In this document: positions 1-8,366 of the stretch, piece by piece
Layout of the letters: every line of letters begins with the position of its first letter
How positions within the stretch are numbered: the stretch's first letter is position 1
NCBI RefSeq assembly: GCF_000525855.1
Contig: NZ_AODE01000031.1
Span: forward strand, 1 to 61,249
Reading direction: 5' to 3'
Length of the DNA: 61,249 nt
Source: Listeria cornellensis FSL F6-0969
GTDB taxonomy: Bacteria; Bacillota; Bacilli; Lactobacillales; Listeriaceae
The notes under the pieces: model-generated
Databases searched by the model: none
What the model was told of the DNA's origin: nothing
What the model saw: only the letters and a program-made list of their open reading frames with translations
Position numbers and translations under genes: made by a program

Positions 1-206
1 AAAAGTGAGTACTGAAACTAAACTTTTAACCGTGAAGACAGACCTTCCTTAACCCAAGTCATCTCTTCCGACATCGAGCCACTTTCGTGCCTCCAAACAT
101 GCAGTCAGAGTGACGAGAAGCTTTCAGCTTCTAGGCAAAAGTGAGTACCAGGTGCGGAGCGTACTTTCGTACGTGAGCACTGGAACGGAACTTTTAACGA
201 CGAAGA
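1..206. repeat. Imperfect direct repeat pair
   Basis: The sequence at 1-36 recurs at about 136-206: both start AAAAGTGAGTAC and share ACTTTTAAC followed by a GAAGA-containing tail. The second copy has about 32 extra bases forming a small hairpin around GCGTAC-TTTC-GTACG. The window begins inside the first copy, so the unit may extend further left. I do not recognise the family; it lies just downstream of the last permease gene of the sugar operon. Confidence 0.45.
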
Positions 207-229
207 TGAACGCTTCTCGTTGCTCTGAC
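104..229. other. Long inverted repeat, probable 3' structure of the sugar operon
   Basis: Bases 104-125 and the reverse complement of 208-229 match at about 18 of 22 positions, giving a long stem with smaller hairpins between the arms. It starts immediately after the permease stop codon. It could be the 3' stem of the operon transcript or part of a mobile repeat. No clear T tract follows on the minus strand, so a plain intrinsic terminator is not proven. Confidence 0.4.
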
Positions 230-1082
230 CTAGCCTTTGACGCCGCCGTCGGTAAGATTTCCTTTGATGAAACGTTCCGACAAAGCGTACATGATAACAA
301 CAGGTAATGCTGTCACAAGAGACGCCGCCATCATACGACCCCAAATATAATCTGGTGTACTAAACAGCGTATTCAAGCCAATCGGCAACGTAAACAACTC
401 TGAATCCGACAAGAATATCGATGCAAACAGGTAGTCATTCCAAGCTACCATAAAGCAATACACGAACACGGAAACAATCCCTGAAATCGCCAATGGCACG
501 ATAATTCGCAAAATAATCTGCATCCGATTCAAACCATCCATCATCGCCGCTTCCTCAATATCCACAGGAATCGTATCAAAATAACTAATCAGCATGAAGA
601 TCGCAGTCGGCAATGTCTGCACAACCATCGTAATAATGAGTGCCGTTCTCGTGTCATACAACCCAACACTCGAAATAATTTTAAACAACGGCACAATTAA
701 CAAAATTCCTGAAAACATGTAAACCGTATAAAAACTCGCATTAATCGTTGTTCGCGCTCGGAAACGCAATTTTGACAACGCATAAGCGCCTAAAATCCCT
801 AAAACAACCGCAATTCCCGCTGCAACTAATGCAACAATAAAACTATTTTTAAAGTACGTTAAAAACGGGAAAATATCTGGGTTGAAAATATCTAAATAAT
901 GCTGAATCGTCCAATCCTTCGGGAAAAACGTTGGCGTCGTTGAAATCGCTTCTTTTGGACTTTTAAACGACGTCATCATCATGATTAAAAATGGAAACAG
1001 CGTGAACAATAGAAATAACACCAAGCTTACATAAAAGACAATTTTCTTCGTCCGTTTTGATTTTTTTACTACTTACCGCCAT
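230..1082 (-). CDS. Sugar ABC transporter permease (MalG/YcjP type), frame break near start
   Basis: Inner-membrane subunit of a carbohydrate importer, binding-protein-dependent permease family (MalG type). Several hydrophobic segments and the EAA loop (EEAAMMDGLNRMQIILRIIV) are clear. The continuous frame begins only at a TTG (1024) with no ribosome site and no charged N-terminus. If the A7 run (T7 on the + strand, 1061-1067) has one surplus base, the frame extends to an ATG at 1082 that overlaps the upstream permease stop by 14 bases, giving about 283 residues, the normal family length. The last gene of the operon; a shared MsmX-type ATPase is presumably encoded elsewhere. Confidence 0.85.
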
Positions 1083-1950
1083 TTAAATTCACTCGCTTTC
1101 TTGTAAACATGATGACCACGAAGATGATGACAAACAGAATAACCGAAATCGCCGATGCTTTACCTAAATCGTTGAACGCAAAGGCTGTTTGATACAAGTA
1201 AACCCCAAGGATATTCACCTTGTTCGTCAGCAAGTATACATCGGTAAACATGTAGAACATCCAAATCGCACGCAACGTTATAACCGTCGCCAAAACTGGC
1301 ATGATCGCTGGTAACGTCACAATTTTAAATTTGTCCCAAACGCTTGCTCCGTCCATTTCCGCAGCTTCATAAAGCGACTTATCCACTGTTTGCAGAATCG
1401 CTAAGAACGAAATGAAAGCATATGGGAAATAGCGCCAAATCGCGAATAACACGACTAAAATGAAACTCGAAACAGGATTATCAAACCATAGCGGCGCGTC
1501 CTTCCAAAGGTGCAGAATATCGCCACCAACAAAATTGATCACACCATAACTATTGTTAAACATGTATTTCCAAGCAAAAATAAGTGAAATCGACGGCGTT
1601 ACATATGACAAAATAATAAGCGAGCGCGCCGTTTTCCGGAACCTGAACTCCCGGTTGAAGAAAATCGCAACCAGAAGTCCCATCCCTGTACTACCAACAA
1701 CTACTAGAATTGTATAGCCAAACGTTAAAGCTAGTGACTTATAAAATTCGGCATCTGTTAAAATATCAATATAGTTTTGCAAACCGATGAACGTTGAATC
1801 CAAATTCGGATTGAGCGGTAACTCTAAAAAGCTAATTTGAATGTTTGAAATCATCGGGTACGCCACTAATACAAGTAATAAGAGGATACTAGGCGACAGC
1901 AGAGCCAGCGCCATTTTTGCATCCGAGCGTTTATATGCTTTTGTTTTCAT
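1069..1950 (-). CDS. Sugar ABC transporter permease (MalF/UgpA/YcjO type)
   Basis: A 293-residue polytopic membrane protein of the MalF/UgpA class, partner of the neighbouring MalG-type permease. About six hydrophobic segments; the EAA motif is seen as YEAAEMDGASVWDKFKIVTL near residue 200. An AAGGAGG ribosome site precedes the ATG by a normal distance. It lies 15 bases downstream of the binding protein gene in the same operon. The substrate cannot be read from the permease; the adjacent GH13_18 phosphorylase suggests a glucosyl disaccharide or glucosyl glycerate. Confidence 0.9.
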   Translation of the reverse strand: MKTKAYKRSDAKMALALLSPSILLLLVLVAYPMISNIQISFLELPLNPNLDSTFIGLQNYIDILTDAEFYKSLALTFGYTILVVVGSTGMGLLVAIFFNREFRFRKTARSLIILSYVTPSISLIFAWKYMFNNSYGVINFVGGDILHLWKDAPLWFDNPVSSFILVVLFAIWRYFPYAFISFLAILQTVDKSLYEAAEMDGASVWDKFKIVTLPAIMPVLATVITLRAIWMFYMFTDVYLLTNKVNILGVYLYQTAFAFNDLGKASAISVILFVIIFVVIMFTRKRVNLNGGK

Positions 1951-1965
1951 AGTGCCTCCTTATTC

Positions 1966-3264
1966 TTAGTCATTAGATTCAGCTGTACTCTGCGCTTTTT
2001 CAAGTTCCGACTCGACATCCTTGCCGCCAACTGTCACGTTATTCACCATTTTCGCGATAACGCCTGAACTTGTGATATCGCCCATTTTGGTGAAGTTTTT
2101 ACCGTCAACTAAGCCGAAAATCTGAATATCATCGAACGATTTCGCGATTTCCTCAGACAACGCGCCAAATGATTTCACGACTTCATTGTTTTTGTACGCT
2201 TCGTTCTCAATAACGCCTTTATTTACTGGTTGCGCTCCACCTGGAGACATTAATACCCATTTCGTTTGGTTCTCAGGTTGTGACAAGAACTCCACGAATT
2301 TTTTACCTGCATCTTTTTGTGCATCATCCAAGCCGTCCGAAAGTGCTAGCGCCGAAACCGTTCCGTATACCGCTTTTTCCTTTTCTTCTGGAATGATAAA
2401 TCCAACATTGCTTGGGTCGCCATCCGTGAATACCGCCGGCAAAATGTACGTCGAATACATTGCCATTGGAGCCGTGCCATTCATGAACGCATCCTTGATT
2501 TCCGTTACATCATTCGATCCAGGCATCGTGTATTTCGATAACTCTTGATAAAATGTCAATGCTTGTTTCATTTCTTTCGTATCGATGGTAATGTTGCCCT
2601 TCGCATCTAACACATTTGCTTCATTGGAAAGCGCAAACTGAGAAAATGCTTGCTCCGCCATCGCGCCTTCAGCTGTAGGGATCGCAATACCGTATTTCTT
2701 ATTCGCTTTATTCGTAAAATGCTTCGCGATTGTCAAAATATCATTCCAATTCTCCGGCTCTTCGAAATTCGCCGCAGCTAAAGCCTTCTTGTCGTACCAA
2801 ATACCTTGCACCCAACCCGTAAGCGGAACGCCGATATAACTTTTGCCATCCTCAGAACGCACCAAGTTCAACGCGCCTTCATAATAACTATCCTCGCCAA
2901 CCTCTTTAATCACGTCTTTAACCGCCGCTTGATCGATCAATTTATCTTTATCCATTACTTTCGCAAAATCTTGACTTACTTCCAAAACTGCCGGCAACTT
3001 ACCAGAACGCGCCAACGTTACAACTTTCGTGTTAAACGCGTCTTCTTCTACTGGCACTTGCTTCACTTTAATATTCGGATTTTCCTTTTCAAATTTCGCA
3101 ACTAATTCTTTAATAACGTCCAAACGTTCCTTTTCAACCGAGGAATGCATGAATTCAATCGTCACTTCTTTGTCATCCGCACTTCCTGATGAACCGCCAC
3201 ACGCCGCCAAAATTGCACTCAACATTAACACAACAACAAGTAAAATCGAACCTCTCTTTTTCAC
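1966..3264 (-). CDS. Sugar ABC transporter substrate-binding lipoprotein
   Basis: A 432-residue family 1 extracellular solute-binding protein. The N-terminus is a lipoprotein signal (MKKRGSILLV..., lipobox LAAC, Cys near residue 22) followed by a Gly/Ser linker, so it is anchored on the outer face of the membrane and delivers sugar to the two permeases encoded downstream. The cluster order phosphorylase, binding protein, permease, permease matches E. coli ycjM-N-O-P. The ligand is inferred from context only. Confidence 0.9.
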   Translation of the reverse strand: MKKRGSILLVVVLMLSAILAACGGSSGSADDKEVTIEFMHSSVEKERLDVIKELVAKFEKENPNIKVKQVPVEEDAFNTKVVTLARSGKLPAVLEVSQDFAKVMDKDKLIDQAAVKDVIKEVGEDSYYEGALNLVRSEDGKSYIGVPLTGWVQGIWYDKKALAAANFEEPENWNDILTIAKHFTNKANKKYGIAIPTAEGAMAEQAFSQFALSNEANVLDAKGNITIDTKEMKQALTFYQELSKYTMPGSNDVTEIKDAFMNGTAPMAMYSTYILPAVFTDGDPSNVGFIIPEEKEKAVYGTVSALALSDGLDDAQKDAGKKFVEFLSQPENQTKWVLMSPGGAQPVNKGVIENEAYKNNEVVKSFGALSEEIAKSFDDIQIFGLVDGKNFTKMGDITSSGVIAKMVNNVTVGGKDVESELEKAQSTAESND

Positions 3265-3276
3265 CTTAAAAACCTC

Positions 3277-4959
3277 CTATTTTTTGTTTGTTAGCCAACG
3301 AAATTCGTAAGGAGCAAGCCTAATTGGAGCGCTCCCAGAAATCGGCTGATCTTTTAAAATATCCCAGTTTGCAGCGACATCACACGATATCGACTGACCA
3401 GACAAGTTATGCAACACTAGAATACTTTCCCCTGAAGCATCCACACGCCTAATCGCAAAAATTTCTTTCCCTAAATCTACAACTTCCATCGGTACATTAG
3501 GATGGAATAAAGCTTGCGTTTTGCGAACTTGAATCATTTCTTTAATCCCTTCAAAAGTACGGTGCATCAATGTTTTCTCATCAGCAAGCCCTGCTTCAAT
3601 CTCCGAAATCGGGTATTTTTTTCGGTTGATGGAGCGATTGTGCCCCGTTTCCGCGACACCCTCCAAATCATTTCGCGCGCCTAAAATACTTTGTACGTAA
3701 ACTGCTGGAACACCTGGAATCGTCAGCAAAATCGAATGCGCCAACAAGAACCTTTGTAAACGCGTATCATCATTGTCCGCCAAGCGATTCAACGCATCCA
3801 TATACGTCACATTAATCTCATACGGACTTTTCGTTCCATCTGGATTCTGCTTATACGAAACAAGCGCACCTTCCTTTTCCAAATCCGCCACTAGAGCTAA
3901 AATCTCCTCTTCCGGCAAAATTCCACGAATCGGATTCAAGCCAATACCATCATGCGACGCGAGGAAATTAAAGAACGTAGCATCCGTACCCGGCAACTCC
4001 AAATCACGCGCCCAGCCTGATAACGCTTGTCCATCACCAGTATGTATCGCCTGCAAAACAAGCGGCGGCAATGGAAACTGATACACCATATGCGCCTCAT
4101 CCTGGCCATTTCCGAAATAAGTAATATTGTCTTTATGCGGCACGTTCGTCTCCGTAATCATCACCGTTCCAGGCGCAATTTCATCTAAAATATCACGGAA
4201 CAATTTCACAATCTCATGCGTTTTTTCTAGGTGAATACAAGACGTTCCAGGCTCTTTCCACATGAAACCAACTGCATCCAACCTAATATACTCCGCGCCT
4301 TCCTCCAAATAAAACGCCAAAACATCCATCATTTTCAGCAACACATTCGGATTCCTAAAATTCAGATCAATCTGATCCGCGCTAAATGTTGTCCAAATAT
4401 GCTTTTTCGTACCATCTGCCATCTCAAATTCCGTCAAAACCGGCGTCGCTCGCGGCCTAGTCACCGCTGTCAAATCCGTATCTTTCGGCAATGAAACAAA
4501 GAAATCATCATATTCCGCATCCTGATTCAAAAACCCTTGAAACCAATCACTTTTCGCCGACATATGGTTACAAACATAATCAAACATCAATCGCGTTGAT
4601 TGCGTCAAATCCGCCACATTTCGCCAATCACCAAGCTTCGGATTCACCATTTTGTAATCAATCACCGAAAATCCATCATCCGAAGAATACGGATAAAACG
4701 GCAAAATATGGACAACCTCAAACATCTCGTTCAGGTATTTATCGTACATCTTCTTAAGCGTCTTCAGTGTAGGCTGATCCTTTTCCCAAAACTGATCACC
4801 ATATGTAATCATTACCACATCTTCTTGATCCCAGCCTGACTTCCGTTGCTTTAACTTCTCCAATTGCGCCTCTTGTATTCGTTCCCTAATCGCTTTCTCT
4901 AGAGATATAGCGCTTTCACTTCCATATATACTTTCTAATCGTCTTAAAAGAATATCCAT
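3277..4959 (-). CDS. GH13_18 phosphorylase (sucrose / glucosylglycerate phosphorylase family)
   Basis: A 560-residue glycoside hydrolase 13 enzyme of the sucrose phosphorylase subfamily, which uses phosphate to split an alpha-glucoside and release glucose 1-phosphate. Visible sites: nucleophile Asp in YIRLDAVGF (about 228), acid/base Glu in MITETN (about 270), and ASHDGIG (about 336). The length and the motif resemble the YcjM-type clade (about 560 residues) rather than short bifidobacterial sucrose phosphorylases, so glucosylglycerate, sucrose 6-phosphate or a related glucoside are all possible. The start is set by AAGGAGG eight bases before this ATG; a longer GTG reading runs back through the promoter operator and is rejected. 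Cytoplasmic, first gene of the operon. Confidence 0.85.
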   Translation of the reverse strand: MDILLRRLESIYGSESAISLEKAIRERIQEAQLEKLKQRKSGWDQEDVVMITYGDQFWEKDQPTLKTLKKMYDKYLNEMFEVVHILPFYPYSSDDGFSVIDYKMVNPKLGDWRNVADLTQSTRLMFDYVCNHMSAKSDWFQGFLNQDAEYDDFFVSLPKDTDLTAVTRPRATPVLTEFEMADGTKKHIWTTFSADQIDLNFRNPNVLLKMMDVLAFYLEEGAEYIRLDAVGFMWKEPGTSCIHLEKTHEIVKLFRDILDEIAPGTVMITETNVPHKDNITYFGNGQDEAHMVYQFPLPPLVLQAIHTGDGQALSGWARDLELPGTDATFFNFLASHDGIGLNPIRGILPEEEILALVADLEKEGALVSYKQNPDGTKSPYEINVTYMDALNRLADNDDTRLQRFLLAHSILLTIPGVPAVYVQSILGARNDLEGVAETGHNRSINRKKYPISEIEAGLADEKTLMHRTFEGIKEMIQVRKTQALFHPNVPMEVVDLGKEIFAIRRVDASGESILVLHNLSGQSISCDVAANWDILKDQPISGSAPIRLAPYEFRWLTNKK

Positions 4960-4974
4960 TCCTACCTCCTTGTA

Positions 4975-4988
4975 TGGTACCGCTCCCA
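4975..4988. promoter_or_regulatory. LacI/CcpA-type operator-like site
   Basis: On the minus strand it reads TGGGAGCGGTACCA. It closely matches TGGGAACGGTCTCA at 5148-5161 in front of the lacI-type gene. Both have the TG...CG...CA form of LacI-family or cre operators. This one sits in the leader of the sugar operon, just upstream of its first ribosome site. Confidence 0.5.
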
Positions 4989-4995
4989 CAAAAAG

Positions 4996-5024
4996 AGTAT
5001 ATTACAGAAAGCGCTTCCTGTCAA
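4996..5024 (-). promoter_or_regulatory. Sigma-A promoter of the sugar operon with embedded operator
   Basis: On the minus strand: -35 TTGACA (5019-5024), 17-base spacer, -10 TATACT (4996-5001). An 18-base near-perfect palindrome, ACAGGAAGCGCTTTCTGT (5004-5021 reversed), covers the -35 edge and spacer. Its GCGC core resembles LacI-family operators, so repression by the divergent regulator, CcpA, or both is likely. Confidence 0.75.
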
Positions 5025-5147
5025 TGCTATTTTTAACATAATCCGAAAAAAAAAAGTTCTCTAACACTATGTTATCAAACAATTCATTTCTCATTGGACA
5101 TCTTTACCACAATTGAGTAGAATAGATAGCATACGTATATAAAAAGA

Positions 5148-5161
5148 TGGGAACGGTCTCA
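5148..5161. promoter_or_regulatory. Operator-like site upstream of the LacI-family gene
   Basis: TGGGAACGGTCTCA fits the LacI/cre pattern at most positions and mirrors the site at 4975-4988. It lies about 30 bases before the regulator start codon, which suggests autoregulation or catabolite control. Inferred from sequence only. Confidence 0.45.
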
Positions 5162-5192
5162 TCAAGATAGAAACAAGGAGGAAACAACCAAA

Positions 5193-6221
5193 ATGGGAGC
5201 CACAATTTACGACATAGCACGTCATGCTGGAGTCTCGAAATCTACCGTTTCGCGCGTACTAAACAATCAGACAAACATTTCCGCCGACTCAAAAAAGCGC
5301 GTTCTCACAGCCATTGAAGAACTACAATATAAACCAAGCAAACTAGCCCGTGCACTGACCAATTCAGGATTCGACGCGATTATGGTCATTTCAAATCGCC
5401 CAACAAAGACCACAGTAGGAAACCCATTCTTCTCAGAAATCATCCATTCCATCTCGGCCATTGCAGAAGACCAGAACTTCGACTTAATTCTGCAAACATC
5501 TCGAAATACCGACGATGAGCTAGATAAATGCATTGCCAAAATCAAAGAAAAAATGATCAAAGGAATCATCATGCTAAGCTCGCCCGCCGACGAATCCTTT
5601 TTTGAAAAACTCGATCCATTCAACATCCCTATCGTCGTAACCGGAAAAATCGACGGTAACTACACCAACGTTTACTCCGTGGATACAGATAATTTCAAAG
5701 ACTCCTACGAGCTAACAAATCTACTCATCAAAAATGGGCATAAAAACATCGCCTGCCTTCACGCACCACTGAACCATCACGTCTCCATCGACCGACTGGC
5801 TGGTTATCGTAGCTGTCTATTTGACCACAACCTAGACATTCGTCGCGACTGGATTTTAGACAGCGGGTACACTGCTGAAGATGCTTACAACGCTGCACAT
5901 CAGCTACTATCACACCCAGATCGCCCCACCGCTATTTTTGCCACAGATGATTTAAAAGTACTCAGCATTTACAAAGTAGCCTCCGAACACAGTTTACAAA
6001 TACCACAAGATCTCTCCATCGTTGGCTACAATGATCGCGTGGTCTCCACCTTCCTATCGCCACCACTGACAGCCATCGATATCCCCACCAAGCGATTAGG
6101 AAAAGCTGCTACCGAGTTACTTTTCAACTTAATTCACCAAAAAGGGAAATCAAGCAAAAACATGATTATCGAAACAAAACTCATTAATGGCGCATCAATA
6201 AGTCATTTAAACGCAAAATAA
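5193..6221 (+). CDS. LacI-family transcriptional regulator
   Basis: 342 residues. An N-terminal LacI helix-turn-helix is obvious ([20 protein letters not shown], then the hinge region [12 protein letters not shown]), followed by a periplasmic-binding-protein-like sensor domain. AGGAGG lies upstream of the ATG. It is transcribed divergently from the phosphorylase/ABC operon and is flanked by palindromic operators, so it is probably the local sugar-responsive repressor. The inducer is unknown; a substrate or product of the phosphorylase is the natural guess. Confidence 0.9.
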   Translation: MGATIYDIARHAGVSKSTVSRVLNNQTNISADSKKRVLTAIEELQYKPSKLARALTNSGFDAIMVISNRPTKTTVGNPFFSEIIHSISAIAEDQNFDLILQTSRNTDDELDKCIAKIKEKMIKGIIMLSSPADESFFEKLDPFNIPIVVTGKIDGNYTNVYSVDTDNFKDSYELTNLLIKNGHKNIACLHAPLNHHVSIDRLAGYRSCLFDHNLDIRRDWILDSGYTAEDAYNAAHQLLSHPDRPTAIFATDDLKVLSIYKVASEHSLQIPQDLSIVGYNDRVVSTFLSPPLTAIDIPTKRLGKAATELLFNLIHQKGKSSKNMIIETKLINGASISHLNAK

Positions 6222-6223
6222 AA

Positions 6224-6276
6224 AAAACTGGAAAGCGTGCTGTCTCTGATTTCGACACATACTTTCCAGTTTTTTA
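6224..6276. terminator. Bidirectional intrinsic terminator
   Basis: ACTGGAAAG (6228-6236) pairs with CTTTCCAGT (6262-6270), flanked by an A run on the left and a T run on the right. It can end the lacI-type transcript and the opposing toxin gene, whose stop codon overlaps its edge. Confidence 0.8.
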
Positions 6277-6619
6277 TGATTCATATATTGACGTAGCATC
6301 CTTGATAATAGCTGTGTAATCCGATAATCCAGATAAAATGCGATGTATTTCAATAAGCTGCCGTTCTTCATGATACACATAAAATACCGTGTACCTATCA
6401 AAGCTCCATTTACGATACGGCTTAGAAAGATACTTTCCATTATCATATGGGCTACCCATCTTAGGAAACACAGTTAAATTCAAAAATAAACTTCTCCACA
6501 CTTTTACTAAAATCCTCTTCGGCTTGAGACTGATATAAGTCTTCTAACAAATAGAGCGAGATACTTTCATAATCAATGCTAGCGTGCCTAGAGAGGCGAA
6601 TTTTCACACTATCACCCAT
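6274..6619 (-). CDS. ParE/RelE-family toxin, frameshifted as read
   Basis: Two frames together encode a type II toxin of the ParE/RelE fold, about 114 residues: an N-terminal part (VKIRLSRHASIDYESISLYL) and a C-terminal part with YDNGKYLSKPYRKW and YTVFYVYHEERQLIEIHRIL, typical of the family's last strands. The frame breaks at an A5 run (6482-6486, T5 in the coding strand); one base fewer restores it. ParE-type toxins act on gyrase and RelE-type toxins cut mRNA; which applies here cannot be read. Four bases downstream of its antitoxin gene. Confidence 0.75.
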
Positions 6620-6623
6620 ACGC

Positions 6624-6845
6624 TTATTCCCATTCAACGGCAGATTCTGTACGCACGTGTTCCGTCAAAAAAGCTACTCGACTCTTCACTTCTTCCCAAG
6701 TGCTTGTATCTCCGGTTACGAAGTCTTGCTCTGCCTGAATTAGTTTCTCATCCACCATTTCATTCGTTAAGGCTACCCATGTCTGTTCATAAGCAAATTT
6801 TGTTGCTGTTTCGTTTACAAAGCTTTCTTCCATGCTCGCTGTCAT
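6624..6845 (-). CDS. Putative antitoxin of the ParE-like toxin
   Basis: A small acidic protein (about 73 residues from the ATG at 6845, chosen because GGAGGTG precedes it). Its C-terminal half, LIQAEQDFVTGDTSTWEEV, has the pattern common at the toxin-binding end of RelB/ParD/Phd-type antitoxins. Its stop is four bases from the toxin start, the usual antitoxin-first order. A TATAAT -10 box lies upstream on the minus strand (6875-6880). The family is not certain from sequence alone. Confidence 0.6.
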   Translation of the reverse strand: MTASMEESFVNETATKFAYEQTWVALTNEMVDEKLIQAEQDFVTGDTSTWEEVKSRVAFLTEHVRTESAVEWE

Positions 6846-6966
6846 CTTCTGCACCTCCATTTTTGATTCTTCTATTATAACACATTTCGTCTCTTTCTTA
6901 AAGATTTTCATTCACTTTGTGTCAATTTCGTTTTTTGCGCAGGCTTCACACTTTTTTACCCCATAC

Positions 6967-6998
6967 AAAAAGATACTTTAGCCTCCAAAGTATCTTTT
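6967..6998. terminator. Intrinsic terminator downstream of the GNAT gene
   Basis: AAAAGATACTTT (6967-6978) pairs with AAAGTATCTTTT (6987-6998) around a short loop, with A/T runs on both sides. It separates the Phd-GNAT operon from the ParE-type locus. Confidence 0.75.
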
Positions 6999-7004
6999 TA
7001 TCAC

Positions 7005-7523
7005 CTATATATTACGAACCATCACATGGACAGTATGCTCTTTTTCACCGTATGTTTGTCTTTTTTCTTCCTCCTTTTCAAAACCAAGATGAGACCAAAA
7101 TCCAATCGCTTCGTTATTCTCCTCAAGAACACCGATTCGCAATGAATCTGCACTACCATCCGATGCCCAATCCTTAATAACTTGATAAAGCACTTTGCCA
7201 AACCCGCTACCACGCTCTTCGGGTATCAACATTAATAATCCAATAATCCACTGCCCTTTTCGAGGGAAATCTGCAACCACATCAATCAATCCAATCGGTT
7301 TATCCGCCTCATCAAGCACCGCCATCACAAACTTATCTAACTTCGTCTTGCCCTTTGGTATCTCCGTAATTATAGCACGCGCATTCTCCTCAGTCGCTGC
7401 CATTCCTTGCTCTATCAAGAAATAATCCTCACATTTCGCGCAAACTTCCTCTGCCAAAGCCACATCTTTCTCCGTCAAAAATTTCACATGATAATTCCGC
7501 TTCTTCTCCAAATATCTCACCAT
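7005..7523 (-). CDS. GNAT-family N-acetyltransferase
   Basis: 172 residues with a GNAT core: PKGKTKLDKFVMAVLDEA, then the acetyl-CoA loop LMLIPEERGSGFGKVLY (the R/Q-x-x-G-x-G/A pattern) and the late EENNEAIGFWSHLGFEKEE motif. The substrate is unknown. It begins eight bases after the stop of a Phd-type antitoxin gene, so the two are one transcript. Toxic tRNA-acetylating GNATs exist but are shorter and normally paired with ribbon-helix-helix antitoxins, so a toxin role here is only a possibility. Confidence 0.85.
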   Translation of the reverse strand: MVRYLEKKRNYHVKFLTEKDVALAEEVCAKCEDYFLIEQGMAATEENARAIITEIPKGKTKLDKFVMAVLDEADKPIGLIDVVADFPRKGQWIIGLLMLIPEERGSGFGKVLYQVIKDWASDGSADSLRIGVLEENNEAIGFWSHLGFEKEEEKRQTYGEKEHTVHVMVRNI

Positions 7524-7531
7524 TTCCCTAT

Positions 7532-7711
7532 TTATTTCGTAACCGCTCGCGTCTCATACTGACACATTTCTTCATACGTTTCGATACTCATCACTACCAT
7601 ATCTCCGTGCCCATTCTTCGTCAAAAAAATAGGTTCACTACGTTCGTGGACAATCTTGGAAATATCAGTAAAATTATTTCTCAAATCAGAAACCGGTCTA
7701 ATTTCAGGCAT
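7532..7711 (-). CDS. Phd/YefM-family antitoxin
   Basis: A 59-residue protein recognised from its start: MPEIRPVSDLRNNF, then FLTKNGHGDMVVMSIETYE, the hallmark Phd/YefM DNA-binding N-terminal domain. A GAGGAGGG ribosome site precedes the ATG. Such proteins bind their own promoter and neutralise Doc, RelE or ParE-type toxins. Here the next gene is a GNAT acetyltransferase, not a recognisable toxin. A 22-base perfect palindrome lies in the upstream region. Confidence 0.85.
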   Translation of the reverse strand: MPEIRPVSDLRNNFTDISKIVHERSEPIFLTKNGHGDMVVMSIETYEEMCQYETRAVTK

Positions 7712-7731
7712 CCTCTTGCCCTCCTCTTATC

Positions 7732-7768
7732 ATAATATTATCATTATTATATCATAATTATGATATAA
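7732..7768. promoter_or_regulatory. Palindromic operator region upstream of phd
   Basis: Positions 7747-7768 form a perfect 22-base palindrome centred on ATAATTAT. A second, shorter palindrome, ATAATATTAT, lies at 7732-7741. These AT-rich sites overlap the expected -10/-35 area of the phd gene and fit autoregulation by a Phd-type repressor. Confidence 0.6.
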
Positions 7769-7794
7769 ATACTAGTAAAATTTGATTTTAAGCA

Positions 7795-7830
7795 AAGAAA
7801 ATAGCCAGTCCTAAAAACCGGCCATTCCCT
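7795..7830 (-). terminator. Probable terminator of the VOC gene
   Basis: On the minus strand AATGGCCGG pairs imperfectly with CTGGCTATT and is followed by TTTCTTT. It lies directly downstream of the VOC-family gene stop. Confidence 0.5.
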
Positions 7831-7841
7831 ACTAAATGCAA

Positions 7842-8207
7842 TTAATACGCGCCTTCCAGAATCAAAACACTATTCCCCTCAGGATCAGCACATCGCAACT
7901 CTTTTCCTCCCCAATCCGCCAAAAACGGTGGTTGAATATCGACACCATTAAATTTCAATGTCTCATATGTCTTGTCTAAATCTACCGACCGAAAAACAAA
8001 TTCGGTGGGCCCCTGTGTTGTCACATCCCCACTCGCCTTATCCCAAACAATAATCCCAGGATCATGTCTCGAAAAAGCCAATTTAGCCCCAATATAATTT
8101 CCATGTCCCTCAAACACCAGTGGCACACCCAACTGTTCCTTATAGAAACGTACAAATGCTTCTGGGTTACTGACAGCAATATTTATTCCTTCTAAACCTT
8201 CAATCAT
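7842..8207 (-). CDS. VOC (glyoxalase/bleomycin-resistance) family protein
   Basis: About 121 residues of the vicinal oxygen chelate fold: INIAVSNPEAFVRFYKEQLG at the N-terminus and RCADPEGNSVLILEG at the C-terminus, the two ends of a single betaalphabetabetabeta repeat pair. The start at MIEGLEG is chosen because GGTGGAG lies eight bases upstream; a longer reading would place the start before that site. Substrate unknown; members include glyoxalase-like enzymes and drug-binding proteins. Single-gene unit. Confidence 0.8.
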   Translation of the reverse strand: MIEGLEGINIAVSNPEAFVRFYKEQLGVPLVFEGHGNYIGAKLAFSRHDPGIIVWDKASGDVTTQGPTEFVFRSVDLDKTYETLKFNGVDIQPPFLADWGGKELRCADPEGNSVLILEGAY

Positions 8208-8282
8208 AACATTTTCTCCACCCTTCATTTCATACTATTTATTTCCCTAACAAAGCAACACAAAACTAAAACAGTTAACATT

Positions 8283-8310
8283 TTGTTTTCCCGCTCATAA
8301 CGAGTATACT
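8283..8310 (+). promoter_or_regulatory. Promoter of the stress-type gene (sigma A, possibly sigma B)
   Basis: TTGTTT (8283-8288), 16 bases, TATACT (8305-8310) fits sigma A. The same stretch reads GTTT-N13-GAGTAT, one base off a sigma-B promoter. The product is a general-stress-type protein, which makes the second reading worth testing. Confidence 0.5.
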
Positions 8311-8366
8311 GAAATGGAGGCACAGTTTGCCGATACTTTATAGAAAATTTTAGGAGGCTATTCGAC

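Noticed and set aside
1-229. T-box or other known riboswitch
   Set aside because: No T-box sequence or specifier loop is recognisable, and the element lies downstream of, not before, a gene on the coding strand.
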